A DNA stretch of 64,000 bases. Source: Mytilus californianus (Eukaryota > Mollusca > Bivalvia > Mytilida > Mytilidae). Below the pieces are notes generated by a model that worked only from the letters and a program-made list of their open reading frames with translations, was not told where the DNA came from and made no database searches. The translations under genes were made by a program, and so were the position numbers. Location: positions 107,047,088-107,111,087 of the forward strand of contig NW_026262734.1 of NCBI RefSeq assembly GCF_021869535.1. The letters run 5' to 3'. Position 1 is the first letter of the stretch; each line of letters opens with the position of its first letter. Shown one piece after another: positions 22,940 to 34,659 of the stretch.

Positions 22940-23542
22940 GTAATCGTCAATCGGGGCCATTTATAGCCGACTTTGTGCGACAAGGACGTGAACTTTGATA
23001 TGTTTTGTGAAAATTTCAGCGTTGGGTCTAAACCTATTATATTTCTCTCATTTATTGGATACTTTCTCTTCTCGTTTTGTATATAAATTAGGCCGTTGTT
23101 TTTTTTTTTTTTTTTTTTTTGAATTGTTTTACACTAGTCATTGTTGGTCCCTTTACAGCTTGATTTTCAGCGTCGAAGGTCGTCCTGTAACCTATGATTG
23201 CTTACTTTACTAGATTGTGTCTTGGATGGAGAGATGTCTCATTTGGCACTCATACCTAATCTCCTTATTTCTATATACAAAGCACGTTTTAGAAAACCTA
23301 AATGGGCAACATGGCACCCACTATGATTCGGAGGATTTAAATGATTGAAGATATTGCACGTAAGTCAATAGGACAGCAGCCGAACGATAAAAATACCTCT
23401 TTTTTATATTTTGGGATAAAATTAGCAACAGACGGACTTCATCGATGGACAAAGTATACACAATATGTTAATTAAGCTATTTACCTTCCCCGCTTTTTAT
23501 AACACAATTTTTTGAGAATACTGAATATTATGATGTACTTAC

Positions 23543-23722
23543 TTTTAGATCAGGTCCTGATAAAAAGTTTACACATCCAGTGCAGACAAGTCTGCGTCTG
23601 TCGTTACATCCATACTGCCGGGCAGCCTGTAACGCCACAACGGGAACATGCTTGAAATTAAGCAGTGTTTCAGTGCCATGTTCTTTGTGTTTTTCGAAGC
23701 AGCAATGTTTTTGGAATGGCAT
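23543..23722 (-). CDS. Cys-rich 60-residue first coding exon, copy 2 (unknown protein)
   Basis: Same exon as 21818-21997: ATG start, 60 codons, phase-0 donor AAAA|GTAAGT. All eight Cys/His positions are kept. The protein differs only at residue 2 (P for S). High identity over a stretch that includes intron and promoter suggests a recent duplication rather than selection alone. Function unknown; a zinc-binding fold is possible from the CxxC and Cys-Cys/His spacing. Confidence 0.5.
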
Positions 23723-24063
23723 TATACAGGTTTAAAAGAGCTCAAATGATTTTTATACTGGACAGTGGTCACTTCATTGGAAATTTCACTGTTTCACGCC
23801 GTGAATTATTGCACATACACAATGAATAACAATGGACAAAACCTGTTCAACTACTTTTACAAGGCGAAAAAGAAAGTCGAATCGTGAGGCCAGTAAACAA
23901 CATTTTTTTAATCTGAGCATGCAAATTGAAGATTATGTTGTATATTTTACATTAAACACATTGGCTGAACAAAAACATTTATTATGAGAGTCCCAGACAC
24001 TATATGAGTTGACAGTTTTCCCACTTATTCCACGTGTTTTTAAGTGATAGTAAACTCTTAGTA

Positions 24064-24164
24064 GCCCACAATGCATTGTAGTTCATTGAGTCGATTGGTC
24101 AGTTTTTCAAGGCCATGTTTACTTTCTATTCGGGAAATTACTATGCAAATATATTCTGACGTCA
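24064..24164 (-). promoter_or_regulatory. Promoter-like motif cluster, copy 2
   Basis: Same four motifs as copy 1, including the octamer at 24143-24150 and TGACGTCA at 24157-24164, in identical order on the minus strand. Confidence 0.45.
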
Positions 24165-24196
24165 GGAAATCTAGAGAATTGTTCTGATTATTATTA

Positions 24197-25343
24197 GGTC
24201 TTTCCACTTTTCTGTGGAAAGAACTATTGGTTTTGTTCTTTTCTTCTTCTTCCGCCAAACATTTTTCTTGCGGTATAAAGTTGTTTCGCAAAATGTCGCT
24301 TAGATATTTTGGACATTATATCAAACAGTTATTGCGCTTTTAAAACCCATCTTGTTAAGCAGAAGACTTTTTTATTGTAAGAGTTATCTCCCTCAAACAC
24401 TGTTTTTCTTATTAGTGTATTTCCTCCGTAACCAAAAGAGATAACGACACAATTTTTTTTTCTTATTTGTTCGTTACATCCTCAGGATTTTTTTTGGCTG
24501 ATTTGGATCGAAGCGATCAGGTGAAATCTTAAGGGAGTTATCTACCTTTCCCAAATAAATTTGTCGTTATGTTTTTGTAACTCATAAACCGTACGCCGTA
24601 TAAACCTAGAGTCTAATTATTTGAGTTCCTTTGGTCCTAACTTAGAAAATGAGGTCAAGTTCAAAGGTCAAGGTCATGTAATCAATTTTGCTTGTGTTTG
24701 CATTTTCTCTGATACTTTTAAAGTTATATATGAAAGAACTAGTGCAAAATGTTTGTTTTATTGTGATGAAGATATGATATATTTGGTCTGAATTAATCCA
24801 AAGACATCTAATAGGAGTTATTGCCCCTGAAATGTTTTATTTTAAGGTAAATTGATTATTTCTTCAGATTGGTACATGATAAAACCATAAGGTCTTTTGC
24901 AAAATGTTGAGTGTCATATGACATTGAGAAATGTCAACCGGAAGTGATCTTGAATGAACCGGAAGTAGTCATGTTTGCACTTATTTTTATGGAAAGTACC
25001 TAGAAACCATATATTTTTTGAATGGACATACATAAATATATCATTTGAAACCGGAAGTGACATTCAATAAACCGAAAGACTTAGTAGCAAATTATTTCCT
25101 TATTACAGGCATAAGTATATCCAAACTATATATTTTTGGAATCAGTGTGAATAAAGCAATCATTTGTGACCGGAAGTGACATTTTCTTAACCGGAAGTTG
25201 GCAATTATCTCCCTTATCTCAGTCAAAGGTATATAGAAACCATATATATATTGAATCACTATGAAGAAACGTATGCTTGGACGCCAGAAGTAACTTTGAG
25301 TAAACTGGATATCAATTATTTAGAAAATTGATGTGGAAAGACC
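24197..25343. mobile_element. Family D TIR element, full-length copy (about 1.15 kb)
   Basis: Left end AGGTCTTTCCAC and right end GTGGAAAGACCT are inverted. The interior has repeated phrases such as ACCGGAAGTGACATT and GAGTTATCTCCC and no recognisable transposase, so it is non-autonomous. The short right flank (TCTGAACAATTGGTTTTTA) is also seen after the deleted copy at 50886-51102, so the true end may lie about 30 bp further out. Confidence 0.7.
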
Positions 25344-25372
25344 TTCAGTTGTTCTCTGAACAATTGGTTTTT

Positions 25373-26034
25373 AATCAAACATATCCTGGTTTTTAGCTGT
25401 GTCCACTGACAACCTAGATAACATCAGAAATAACCGAAAATGCACAACTTGATGATTAAAGCTACAAGATTGCAACTTGATTTGTAAAAATATGCATGGA
25501 ACAAAAGAAATGGGTCGTTTCAAATTTAATGTTTCGTAAATATGTACGGCCCGGTAAAGTTCTAAAAACCGGTATAGTCATAGAGTATTAATAATGGGTT
25601 CTTTAATTATTTTTATTATATGTTTTCGTTTATTTGATTTGTCTAAACTTTCAAATTCTTGCTGTATTGTTTTTTTTTAATCACTTTTTTTTGCATTATA
25701 ATAATTTGGTGAAAATACTTATCTTAACAATGTTATCGGTGAGATACAAACAAAATGAAGATTTTAGGGGAATATATAATATGTTTTGAGCCCATGTATG
25801 GTTGGTCTTATTATACTGCAACTCTTAAACCTGTTCCATATAAAACAGTTTGGGTATAGTAATCAACAATTTTCAATTTAAAATGGACTACGTAAAAAAT
25901 AGAATCTTCATTTTACGACATCAAAGATAAGCCTCCTACGTAAACATATTATCCTGATCGCAAACATGGCTTGACACGGCCAGTGACTATAATGCCAAAG
26001 TTTATGCGGTCAACGCATTGTAAACTGCGACATA
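25373..26034. other. No gene; 3' part paralogous to 61.47-61.6 kb
   Basis: From about 25880 the sequence parallels 61470 onward (TTTTACGACATC and GCCAGTGACTATA phrases). This restores the collinearity with locus III that was lost at 19402. Confidence 0.5.
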
Positions 26035-26185
26035 GTATTGGTGCTCTCGAGTCGAGGTAGTGTGGTAGCCTAGATTTTGTGGTAGTGTGGTAGCCTCGAC
26101 TGCAGGAGGTCCTAGGTTTGACCCCCAACCCTTCAAACCAAGACTTGAAAATTAGTAGTAGATGCTTCTCCGTTAAGCACACGTC
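26035..26185 (+). repeat. tRNA-like SINE, copy 1
   Basis: A duplicated GGTAGTGTGGTAGCCT segment resembles an A box region, and GGTCCTAGGTTTGACCCCC resembles a B box (GGTTCRANNC). A shared tail, AAACCAAGACTTGAAA, is followed by CTTCTCCGTTAAGCACACG. A paralogue is at 61615-61765. This is a tRNA-derived SINE by structure; the exact tRNA parent was not identified. Confidence 0.55.
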
Positions 26186-27110
26186 ATTTAAGAGTAAGAT
26201 AAAAAAAAATCATTAATAGTTTTCTATCATGTTAGTATCTTATTTTACAACAAAAATTTAAAACGTATTAGTTTTCACAAGGGAAACATAAAAGAATAAA
26301 ACTTAGACAATCTTTCTAAATGGATAATTGGTATGAGGGGTTTGGTATGTATCCCTTTTTTAATTAGAGGGTAAAATTATCAACAACAAGACACCAGCCC
26401 TTTGATTATTATTCAACAGGATGACTGTCTAATATAAATAACATTAAGGTTGTTATCCAAATGAAAATTGTTCATCTTAAACTGATCGATAAAAGAATAC
26501 ATGGAAATCAAACATATACTACGACTCCAATCCTTGTGAATGGTCCTTGACTATCATTGGTAGTTTCAACATGCCTTGGTAGTTTAACCAAAAATGAAGA
26601 ATTAAACGTCTGTCTCTCTACTTGATACCAAAGTTTAACAAGTGTCCTTACAAATAGTTTGCCAAATGGCCTGATAACCTGGACTTTCAAGTCCCCAGTG
26701 CGTAAAACTTCCCTCACTAGGTTGGACTAAATTGCGAAAGTCCTTCTAAAAAGGTTTTATCATGTTAATTTACATTTAACTCTTCACACAAACATCAAAC
26801 ATCAAACATCAAATATACACGTGCTCTTCTATCATAACTGAATACAATTTAGTACAGTTTTATACCACAAGAATCTGTCTTTCACCTATAAATTAATCTG
26901 GTTTAGGATTTTCTGTCTGTACTGGGTAAGGGCTTGGCCAAATAGACAGGGCGTTTAGGGCAAACAATCAATTGTCTGCCTCTACAAGGACATCTTTGGG
27001 TCACCGTGTTTTTTCATATGTTCAAGACTTCAGAGAAAATTTAGCAATTGCGCGATATCGAAAAATGTGATAAAACTTTCGACCAATGTTTAATTCAAGA
27101 GTTTCTTTAA
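26186..27110. other. No feature seen
   Basis: AT-rich spacer with a small CAAACAT triplet reiteration near 26790-26812. No supportable exon. Confidence 0.5.
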
Positions 27111-27770
27111 AACAAAAGTGATACCAACTGGGAGTTGTACAGAAGACAGAGAAATGTTGTTACAAAAATAAAAAAGAGCTCAATTAAAACATATTTTTAT
27201 GAAAGAACTGCTGGTGGTCCAAAATCAACAACATTTTATTCCACTATTAAAACATTTTTATCTAATAAAAGCATTAAATCAAACAACAACATAATTTTAT
27301 ATGAAAATGATAAAATTATCAGTGATCCTAAAGAGGTATCAGAAATTTTCAATAAATTTTTCATAAATGTAGCTAAAGATATAGTAGACAACAACATTAA
27401 AATAGACAGAAATCACCCAAGTATAATAAAAATCGAAGAAAATAAAACTTATTATAATGAGTTGAATTTTAAACCTGTAACAGAAGAGTTTGTGAGTAAA
27501 CAAATAAATAGTTTAAGTATAAGATATTAAGGATATGACAATAGTTCACCAAAAATTATCAAAATGGCACAACCAGTAATATCATATCCTATTAAAATTT
27601 TAGTTAATAAATCAATTGAAAGTTCAATTTTCCCAGATAATCTTGAAGCTGCTCAGGTATCCCCACTTTTTAAAAAGAATAACTCTCTAGATAAAGAAAA
27701 CTATAGACCTGTAAGTGTGTTACCATGTATTTCCAAAATTTATGAAAGAGCATGTATACAGTTAACATTT
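27111..27770 (+). pseudogene. LINE reverse transcriptase N-terminal fragment (Jockey/CR1-like)
   Basis: One frame reads NWELYRRQRNVVTKIKK, then GGPKSTTFYSTIKTFL, PKEVSEIFNKFFINVA, a TAA stop near 27528, GYDNSSPKIIK, and then ENYRPVSVLPCISKIYER. The last is the first conserved block of the LINE reverse transcriptase, and the preceding text is the linker between endonuclease and RT in Jockey/CR1-type elements. The reading frame resumes in the same frame after the stop. It ends abruptly at an AT microsatellite (27783-27806), so the YxDD catalytic palm is missing. A dead, doubly truncated copy. Confidence 0.8.
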
Positions 27771-27806
27771 ATACACCAAAATACAATATATATATATATA
27801 TATATA

Positions 27807-28492
27807 TGTCCTTATTGGTTTTCTGTTCGTTGCCATGTCATTTGTGCGGCACCCGGGGGACCTTGTTCCTTATTTTGTATATAATTGTTTTAAAATTTTG
27901 CAATTTTTTATACTTTAAGGATGAGCGAATCGGGTGAGTGTGTGTTCGTATGTTTTATTCCATTGTACATTGAGGAAGGTTAACTTTCTGAAAGTAAGAC
28001 CCGTCACGTCCAGGTTGAGAAACTGGGTATAGGCAAAAGCTCACATTAAATCTGTACCGATACAGTGTGTTAAATGTCCTCCTTTACACCATGACACATG
28101 GTAGTGCTCTTATTAAAGGAGGAAGATACAGAACATACATACATGTGACACATACTACTAGTATTGGTATCGGTATCGGATTTGACCCGGAACTTGTTAA
28201 TTATTGGCAATATTTTAAAATTATGTGGAAAACAGAAGGGCTTTGAATGGTGTAATTTTTAATCAACACCTATGTCCTATATTAGTTGTATATAAAGTTG
28301 AATTCTTTGATTCGTCCTGTTTACGTCATGACGGCTAATAAATTAGACCTCGTTATTTTAGTATTATAGATACTTTCCTTGACCCAAACGACCAACAAAT
28401 AAAGTTACATTTGATCTTTCAAAAAACATTTTTCTACTACAGTAAAACCAGGAACAAACATGAATAGTAAGAATAATAATATTTAAAGTATG
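27807..28492. other. No gene seen
   Basis: Unassigned AT-rich DNA. Short direct phrases such as GGTATCGGTATCGG are present. No coding or structural feature that I can support. Confidence 0.45.
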
Positions 28493-29159
28493 CAAAAAAT
28501 GTTAACATTTATCAAGACATAATAGTAAAGACAAAGAAATGGAAGATACTAAAAGACAATCTACATTCATGTCCAATAAACACAGAAACACCATGTATAA
28601 AAACAAAAGTAAAACGACAAAAAGGAAGAACATAGTATTAGAGTAATAAAATATGAAAACAGGTCATAAGTGAGCGTCTGGATTTTTTTTTTGGGGGGGG
28701 GGGGTAGGAAGGGGGGATCCTTCATATCTGTATGCTTCTATTTTTTGGGCATTGATCTGTATATTAAAAAATAATGCAGTTATTCTTCATAATTTTGCAC
28801 CCCATTATTCTCTATTTCTAATTTTTTTTTTGCTCATATTTCTCTTTTTATTATTTGTTTGCCATTATTCCCTAATCTGTACCTCGCAAGTATACAAATA
28901 ATTAAATGTTGATACAAAAAGGTAACGAATTATTATATTGGCTGATTTTTACTTCACTGATTATTCAAAACCTATGTTGATAACTCTGATTGATAACCAA
29001 ATTGAATGAGTTTCACGAAATGAAATACTTAGAAAAATAAAGGAAACATAGTCAGCTGGTTTTAGTTGAGTTTAATCGATTTTCAGGAAAACGACATGCC
29101 ACATATATTTCAGATCTATTTATTGTTTTTATCATTTATTTCAACATGTTTTCCCCCAG

Positions 29160-29520
29160 TGAGCCTTACAGCTCATCCTTCATCTAGTAGAACGTTACAA
29201 GGTATAATAAAGTTTGACGACGTCAAGTTCACTGTTGGAATCAATAATCTGTCAACGTATAGAAACACCGGGAAGTTTGTGGTGGAGAAGGAGGGGCTAT
29301 ACATAATATTGGTTTCAATCTCCGCCTGGACCAATGTTGCTCAATACTCCATTTACCTGAATAGTAATGTAAACTAATATCGAACACAAAAATCCCGGTA
29401 CTAGATGCTGTTCTAGCACTACAGTTACGTCTTAATGATAGTGTGTAGGTAAACAATACTGGTAGTTTTTTTAATAAATGATGATACATGGTCGACATTT
29501 ACAATTGTAAAAATCAAATT
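29160..29520 (+). pseudogene. C1q domain exon, pseudogene (locus I)
   Basis: Follows an acceptor (TTTTCCCCCAG, AG at 29158-29159) in phase 1. The N-terminal half of a C1q domain is clear: LTAHPSSSRTL, IKFDDVKFTVGINNLSTY, GKFVVEKEGLY. After YLNSNVN comes an in-frame TAA (29375-29377). The remaining sequence can still be aligned with the intact copy at 52266-52654 but carries frameshifts and deletions, down to the recognisable TGGTCGACATTTACAATTG close to the normal C-terminus. The C-terminal beta strands are therefore lost. The upstream ATG at 29093 is intronic. The same stop is present in locus III. Confidence 0.85.
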
Positions 29521-30026
29521 AAACATTAACTTACATAAGCAAAACAATGTTTGTGCTTACAGACATAAACAGGTTGTTATTCTGTAATCACATTTGAACG
29601 ATTTACTATACTAAATTCATATTGATTGCTATATCGAATAAGATAGGGCGTTTTGTGTCGTTGGATTGCATAAATCCTACTACCTGATTGAGTAATGCTG
29701 TACCTCTATATTAGTTATCACAAGGTAAAGATGATTCCGAATTACGTTAATAGGTTTGTGAATACAAAAGTACTTGTAGGAATGAAATTGCAGAAAAAAA
29801 GGGATGACATGATTTACTAAAACAGGAGAATAAGGGATGAAATGGTTTACTAAAACAGGAGAATGTTTTCTTTTCGAAGACGCAATACATTGATGACTGC
29901 TTGTCTCTGTATTATAATCTTAAAATGAGATTTGTAAAATTTCTTTGTTACTGCTTTTCTGCAAATTAAAAAATATTTGTAAATTTTGTGTCGATATTAA
30001 GAGCTTTGGAGTACATGTAAGTAAGA

Positions 30027-30650
30027 CAACGATCAAACTTGATAGGACAATGTCAAACATGATGGGACAATGTCAAACATGGCATGAAAATTTCTAACAT
30101 GATAAGACAACTTCAAACATGAAAGGACAATGTCACACATGATAGGACAATGTCAAACCTGATAGGACAACGTCAAACATGATCGGACAATATCAAACAT
30201 AATTAGATGTCTAACATGATAGGATAATGTCTAACACGATAGGACAATGTCAAGTATAATAGGACAACGTCAAACATGATAGGACAATGTTAAACATGAC
30301 ATGATAATGTTTAACATAATGGGACAGCGTCAAACATGATAGGACAATGTCTAACATGATAGGACAATGTCTAACATGATAGGACAATGTCTAACATGAT
30401 AGGACAATGTCAAACATGATAGGACAATGCCAAACATGATAGGACAATGTCAAAAATGACATGATAATGTCTTACATGATAGGACATTGTCAAACACGAC
30501 AGGACAATGCCAACCATGACATGATAATATTTAACATAATGGGACAGCGTCAAACATGATAGGACAATGTCTAACATGATAGGACAATGTCAAACATAAT
30601 AGAAAAATGTCTAACATGATAGGACAATGTCTAACATGATAAGAAAATGT
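30027..30650. repeat. 20-bp minisatellite, about 31 units
   Basis: Unit CAAACATGATAGGACAATGT, with CTAACATG and CATGACATGATAATGT variants. Longer variant blocks recur (the segment near 30290-30360 and again near 30515-30570), showing internal duplication. The paralogous site near 53336-53390 has only about two units, and 63900-64000 begins another expansion. Confidence 0.95.
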
Positions 30651-30660
30651 ATGGTTTTAA

Positions 30661-32340
30661 AGAAAATACAAGTGGCTTAACTAGTCCGTTTGTTTTTTTG
30701 TTTTGTTTATTGAGCTATAGTGTTTTCAAGTTGAATCTTTCATTGCATTGTTTCGATAAAAGTCTATAAATTCTGAAAAAAAGTAGGGATTTATGTGAGG
30801 GTTTATAATAGACGCCAACAACAATTTACGATAACTTGTAGAGGTCACAAAACGATTTCCCACATCTCTTTTTGCCCCTTTTTAACTATGACTATCATTT
30901 TTATAGCTATCCAATATTTATTTTTATTTATAATTTTAACTAAGAAAACAAACTTTAATATCTAACAGACTGCTAGAAGCCGGTTGGATATTGAATACTG
31001 AATAAAAAACACGAACAAGACTGTTCCCTATCCTTTATCTGTTTGGCTCAGACAGATATGACAAGGGTGTCTGAGATACCCGTATGTTGCAAGGGAGAGA
31101 ACCAGCATAAACACGAACCGGCCGCTTACATCATACACATCATCTCACATACTATTGTACTAAAGTATTAAAACTTCTTCGTGTCGGTTATCAAATTTTA
31201 CTGTAACCACTTTTAAATAAAGATTAAGAGACAAGAAGTTTGGATAAATAAAAGAAAATGTATGGTATAGGTTAAAGACACAGTAACCAAACAACACAAT
31301 AAACCAGGTGACATCCAGGAAAGACTCGTATGCTCATGTTGAAGGTGTAACACAACTAATTCGGGCCTGGTCAGAAAGCACATACCAGAAAGTAGTACAT
31401 ATTTAACACGAAATAGTTCCTACGCATGGGTGTAACTTTCAAAATATGAAGAATATTTAAATTAGGTAATTTTGGTATCAAATGAAAACTGAATGACTGG
31501 TGATAATTGTAGAACACTTTTTGACTTATAATTTTGAATAATAAAAAAATTGCATGAAATTTTAAAAAGAGGGTACATTTTGCCTCTTTGTCAGACCTGA
31601 AGTACCTGTTTCTTTACATCCGAAGTTCCGGGAACCAGTTCTTTCTTATATGCCATTAAAGGTATGTTGATTTTTTTAGTACACGACACCATAAAGTGTT
31701 GCTTTGATATGCAATGATTGTCACTTTATTTGAACTTAAAACAAAAGAGATGTGCCTGCTTCAAATTGAGGAATTCAACATAGAAAGCAATTAGGCCATG
31801 AATTAGTGGTGTACTTCCTGAAGGCCAGGGGTCCTCCGCCATCTTTGACTGTCATGAACTATTCCAAATTTGATACATGAACGCAATTCATTTGTAATAC
31901 TTTTCATCTAATTGACTAAAATTAACTATTACGACTGTTCATTACAAATACAGAATATTTTTTTTATATATTTGATTCAATGTTTTTAGCTAAGCCATAT
32001 ATGGGGAGGTTACTTGGATAATTTAATTAGATTAGACATGAATAGTAAATTTTATAAAGGAATGAACGTTATTTATTTCTATTTTGCTTTGTAGCAAGAA
32101 AACAAGCACTCCGTCTGACCCAATTTTTTCTTTTTATTTTCTGAATGCACATTTTAATTATTAGTTATTTTTTAAAATACTATCGTTTTGTAATACTTCT
32201 ATTCACACACAAGTTGTTTTCATCATATATGATCTTTAAAACATCTGATAATTTTGCACAACTTTGAGGAGAAGAGCTACAAGGCACATACTTTTTTTTA
32301 CACTTTTGTAAATAGGTTACTAACGCTCAGCATAAAGATA
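30661..32340. other. No gene; flank paralogous to 53.4-54.85 kb
   Basis: Parallels the 3' flank of locus II in patches: ACAAGTGGCTTAACTAGTCC, GTAGAGGTCACAAAACGATT, GCTAGAAGCCGGTTGGAT, and GAGCTACAAGGC near 32274. It is AT-rich without an exon. Confidence 0.6.
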
Positions 32341-32519
32341 TTGACAAATATAATGCCTACCCATGTTAAAATTAGCATAGAGCATGGCAAGATAGAATTA
32401 TTTCTTAATTATACCATGCTCTACCTTAATATAACCATGCTATCATGCTTAACGATGCATTGATAAATCAAAATTCACAATTAATTAATGAGAAAAATAC
32501 AAATATAACACGTCTGTCT

Positions 32520-33060
32520 TTAAGCAGGTCTGGAACTCTAGACTTCCTGACGTCAGAATATATTTGCATAACAATTTTCCAAATAGAAGGTAAGCATGGC
32601 CTTTCAAAACTGACCAATCGACTCAAAGAACTACAATGCATTGTGGGCTACTACGAGTTTAAACCACTTAAAAACACGTGGAATTAGTGGGAAAACTGTA
32701 AATTTATATAGTGTCTGGAACTCTCATACTATATAGTTTTGTTCAGCGAATGTTTTTAATGTAAAATATATAACATACTCTTCAATTTGCATGCTCAGAA
32801 TAAAAACCTATTGTTTACTGGCTTCACGATTCGACTTTCTTTTTCGTCTTGTAAAAGTAGTTGAACGGGTATTGTCAATTGTTATGCATTGAACATGTGC
32901 ATTAATTTTACGTGAAACTGAAATTTCCACTGAAGTGACCACTGTCCAGTTTACAATACCTGTATCCAACAAATGAGAGAAATATAATGGGTTTATATCC
33001 AACGCTGCAATTTTCACAAAACATATCAAAGTTCACGTCCTTGTCGCACATAAACATCGA
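32520..33060 (+). repeat. Inverted third copy of the 1.7-kb unit, lacking the Cys-rich exon
   Basis: Reverse complement of parts of 21228-22460. It runs from the CRE (32548-32555), octamer (32562-32569), CCAAT box (32614-32618) and ACTACAATGCATTGTGGG, through the CACTGTCCAGT segment, directly to TTGGATA...ATATAATGGG and GTTCACGTCCTTGTCGCAC. About 660 bp containing the exon and the family A fragment is absent between ACTGGACAGTGG and TTGGATAC. Divergence from copies 1 and 2 is clearly greater than between those two. Confidence 0.8.
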
Positions 33061-33200
33061 TAGCATCATAAATGATTTTATTAAGATTTGCAAATATCCG
33101 AGTCCATTAAATATATAAAAAATTCCATTATCCACCTCAGATGAAAACGAACTTTTCAAAGACGAAAACAAAACGAGACTACACTGCTTCCAATGATTGA

Positions 33201-33872
33201 TTGATTTGATATTGTACCTTCTTTTATGATTAAAAATGTAAATCGAGGAAGGGTATGTGTTTATTAATTTGTCTTTCAGAAACAAACACGTGTGATCATT
33301 AATCGGGGTCATTCATAGCCGACTATACGGTATGGGTTTTTTTTGCAAATCTTCATAAAAGAAGGTACAATATCAAAACATCAAAATATTGTTTCATTAC
33401 CTTCAGAATAAAGGGAATAGTTTCAAATAGAAAAAATTCAACAAAATTGAAATATGCCAAAAAATCAATATTTACAGATGTTGTTAACATTTTCAGACAA
33501 GAATTAGGAATATCTTGTGCAGTTTTGATGAAATATGATTTAGGTTTAATACATGTTCTGTACTTGTTTAAAATATTACAAAGAATTTATAGTAAATATC
33601 TCTTTTCAAGATAATGGAAAACAAATCTTTCTGAAAGGATGTAGTATGATTGCCAATGAGACAACTATCCACCAAAATTCAAATGAAGATGTTGTAAGCA
33701 ATTATAGGCAACAGGCCTTCATCAATGAGAAAAACCCATACCGTATAGTCGGCTATGAATGACCCCGATTAATGATCACACGTGTTTGTTTCTGAAAGAC
33801 AAATTAATAAACACATACCCTTCCTCGATTTACATTTTTAATCATAAAAGAAGGTACAATATCAAAACATCA
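33201..33872. repeat. Long inverted repeat, two arms of about 140 bp
   Basis: Arms at 33201-33340 and 33730-33872 are nearly perfect reverse complements, from the ATATTGTACCTTCTTTTAT end to the CATACCGTATAGTCGGCTA end. They are separated by about 390 bp. The spacer includes a family A copy and another AAAAGAAGGTACAATATCAA. The arm sequence also occurs at 21.14-21.28 kb. Confidence 0.88.
33638..33775 (+). repeat. Dispersed mussel repeat, family A (plus)
   Basis: GGATGTAGTATGATTGCCAA, GAGACAACTATCCACC, CATACCGTATAGTCGGCTA. It merges into the right arm of the long inverted repeat. Confidence 0.75.
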
Positions 33873-34167
33873 ATTTTGGGCAAAGCTGCGAAATGTTAGT
33901 GACCCCAACAGATATTTGACACACTATAAGTCTTCCCCTTTTATATGAACTCAAAGTTAAAGGATCCCTTTTTTTAACTATCTGAATGAAAGTTTATCTT
34001 ATTGGTAATTGTGTTACGTTGCTGTCTTGTGGACGAATATCTGAAATAATCAATCATATTTTAAATGACTATTTTTTGGGTTATTCAAACACTCGTTTCT
34101 TCGCATAGAAACAATTCTTCACACGGACACGGAAGTTCAGTAAAACCTGCAATTTTTGTCCAATTAT

Positions 34168-34193
34168 CCCCCCCCCCCCCCCCCCCCCCCCCC
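34168..34193. repeat. Homopolymer C tract (26 nt)
   Basis: Uninterrupted run of C on the plus strand in otherwise AT-rich sequence. A similar 20-nt tract is at 56848-56867. Confidence 0.95.
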
Positions 34194-34659
34194 AATTTCA
34201 ATGAAGTAAGAATTCGTTTGACCCCAATCATCTAAGTTACTATGCTGCAATATGTTTTCTACAATAAATTATTTTTGGCGAATTTATATTAACTGTTTTG
34301 AAATCTTGATCCTCAATTATAAAATTGTTTAGATGATTCATACTGTTTGAGACAAGAATCTTCTCTAACGCTGGCAAGTGTACAATAAACTATGTGTTTT
34401 GTGCCAAAACGCTTTTAGAACAAATGAGAAAGCTGTTATATACCGCTTATCCTACTTCAACATTGTTTGCCATGTGATTTTTTGAATTCGATTTCATGTA
34501 GTTATTAGAAGTTCTATATTCCATTGTTTTTATTACCATTAAAGTATTAATTGATTGCACACTAAACTGTTAAAAAATTATGATTTTTATTTTTGAGATT
34601 TATGATTTGATATGAATAGAAAAACAGGGACTATGCCAATGATACAACAACCTAACGAC

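Larger units (their letters stand above)
22940..24651. repeat. 1.7-kb tandem duplication, copy 2
   Basis: Second head-to-tail copy of 21228-22939. It differs by scattered substitutions and homopolymer length changes (a longer T run near 23098-23120). Beyond about 24651 the sequence is single-copy family D. Confidence 0.92.
28493..30660 (+). repeat. Segmental duplicate I carrying a C1q pseudogene
   Basis: Collinear and highly similar to 62316-64000, starting at an AAAAATGTTAACA word and including a homopolymer tract, the C1q exon and the 20-bp minisatellite. Its part from about 28930 onward also aligns more distantly with 52020-53400. It defines C1q locus I. Confidence 0.9.

Noticed and set aside
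29066-29159. Using the upstream frame as a start of the locus I C1q protein
   Set aside because: This stretch aligns with intron sequence upstream of the acceptor in loci II and III, and a splice acceptor directly precedes the C1q domain.
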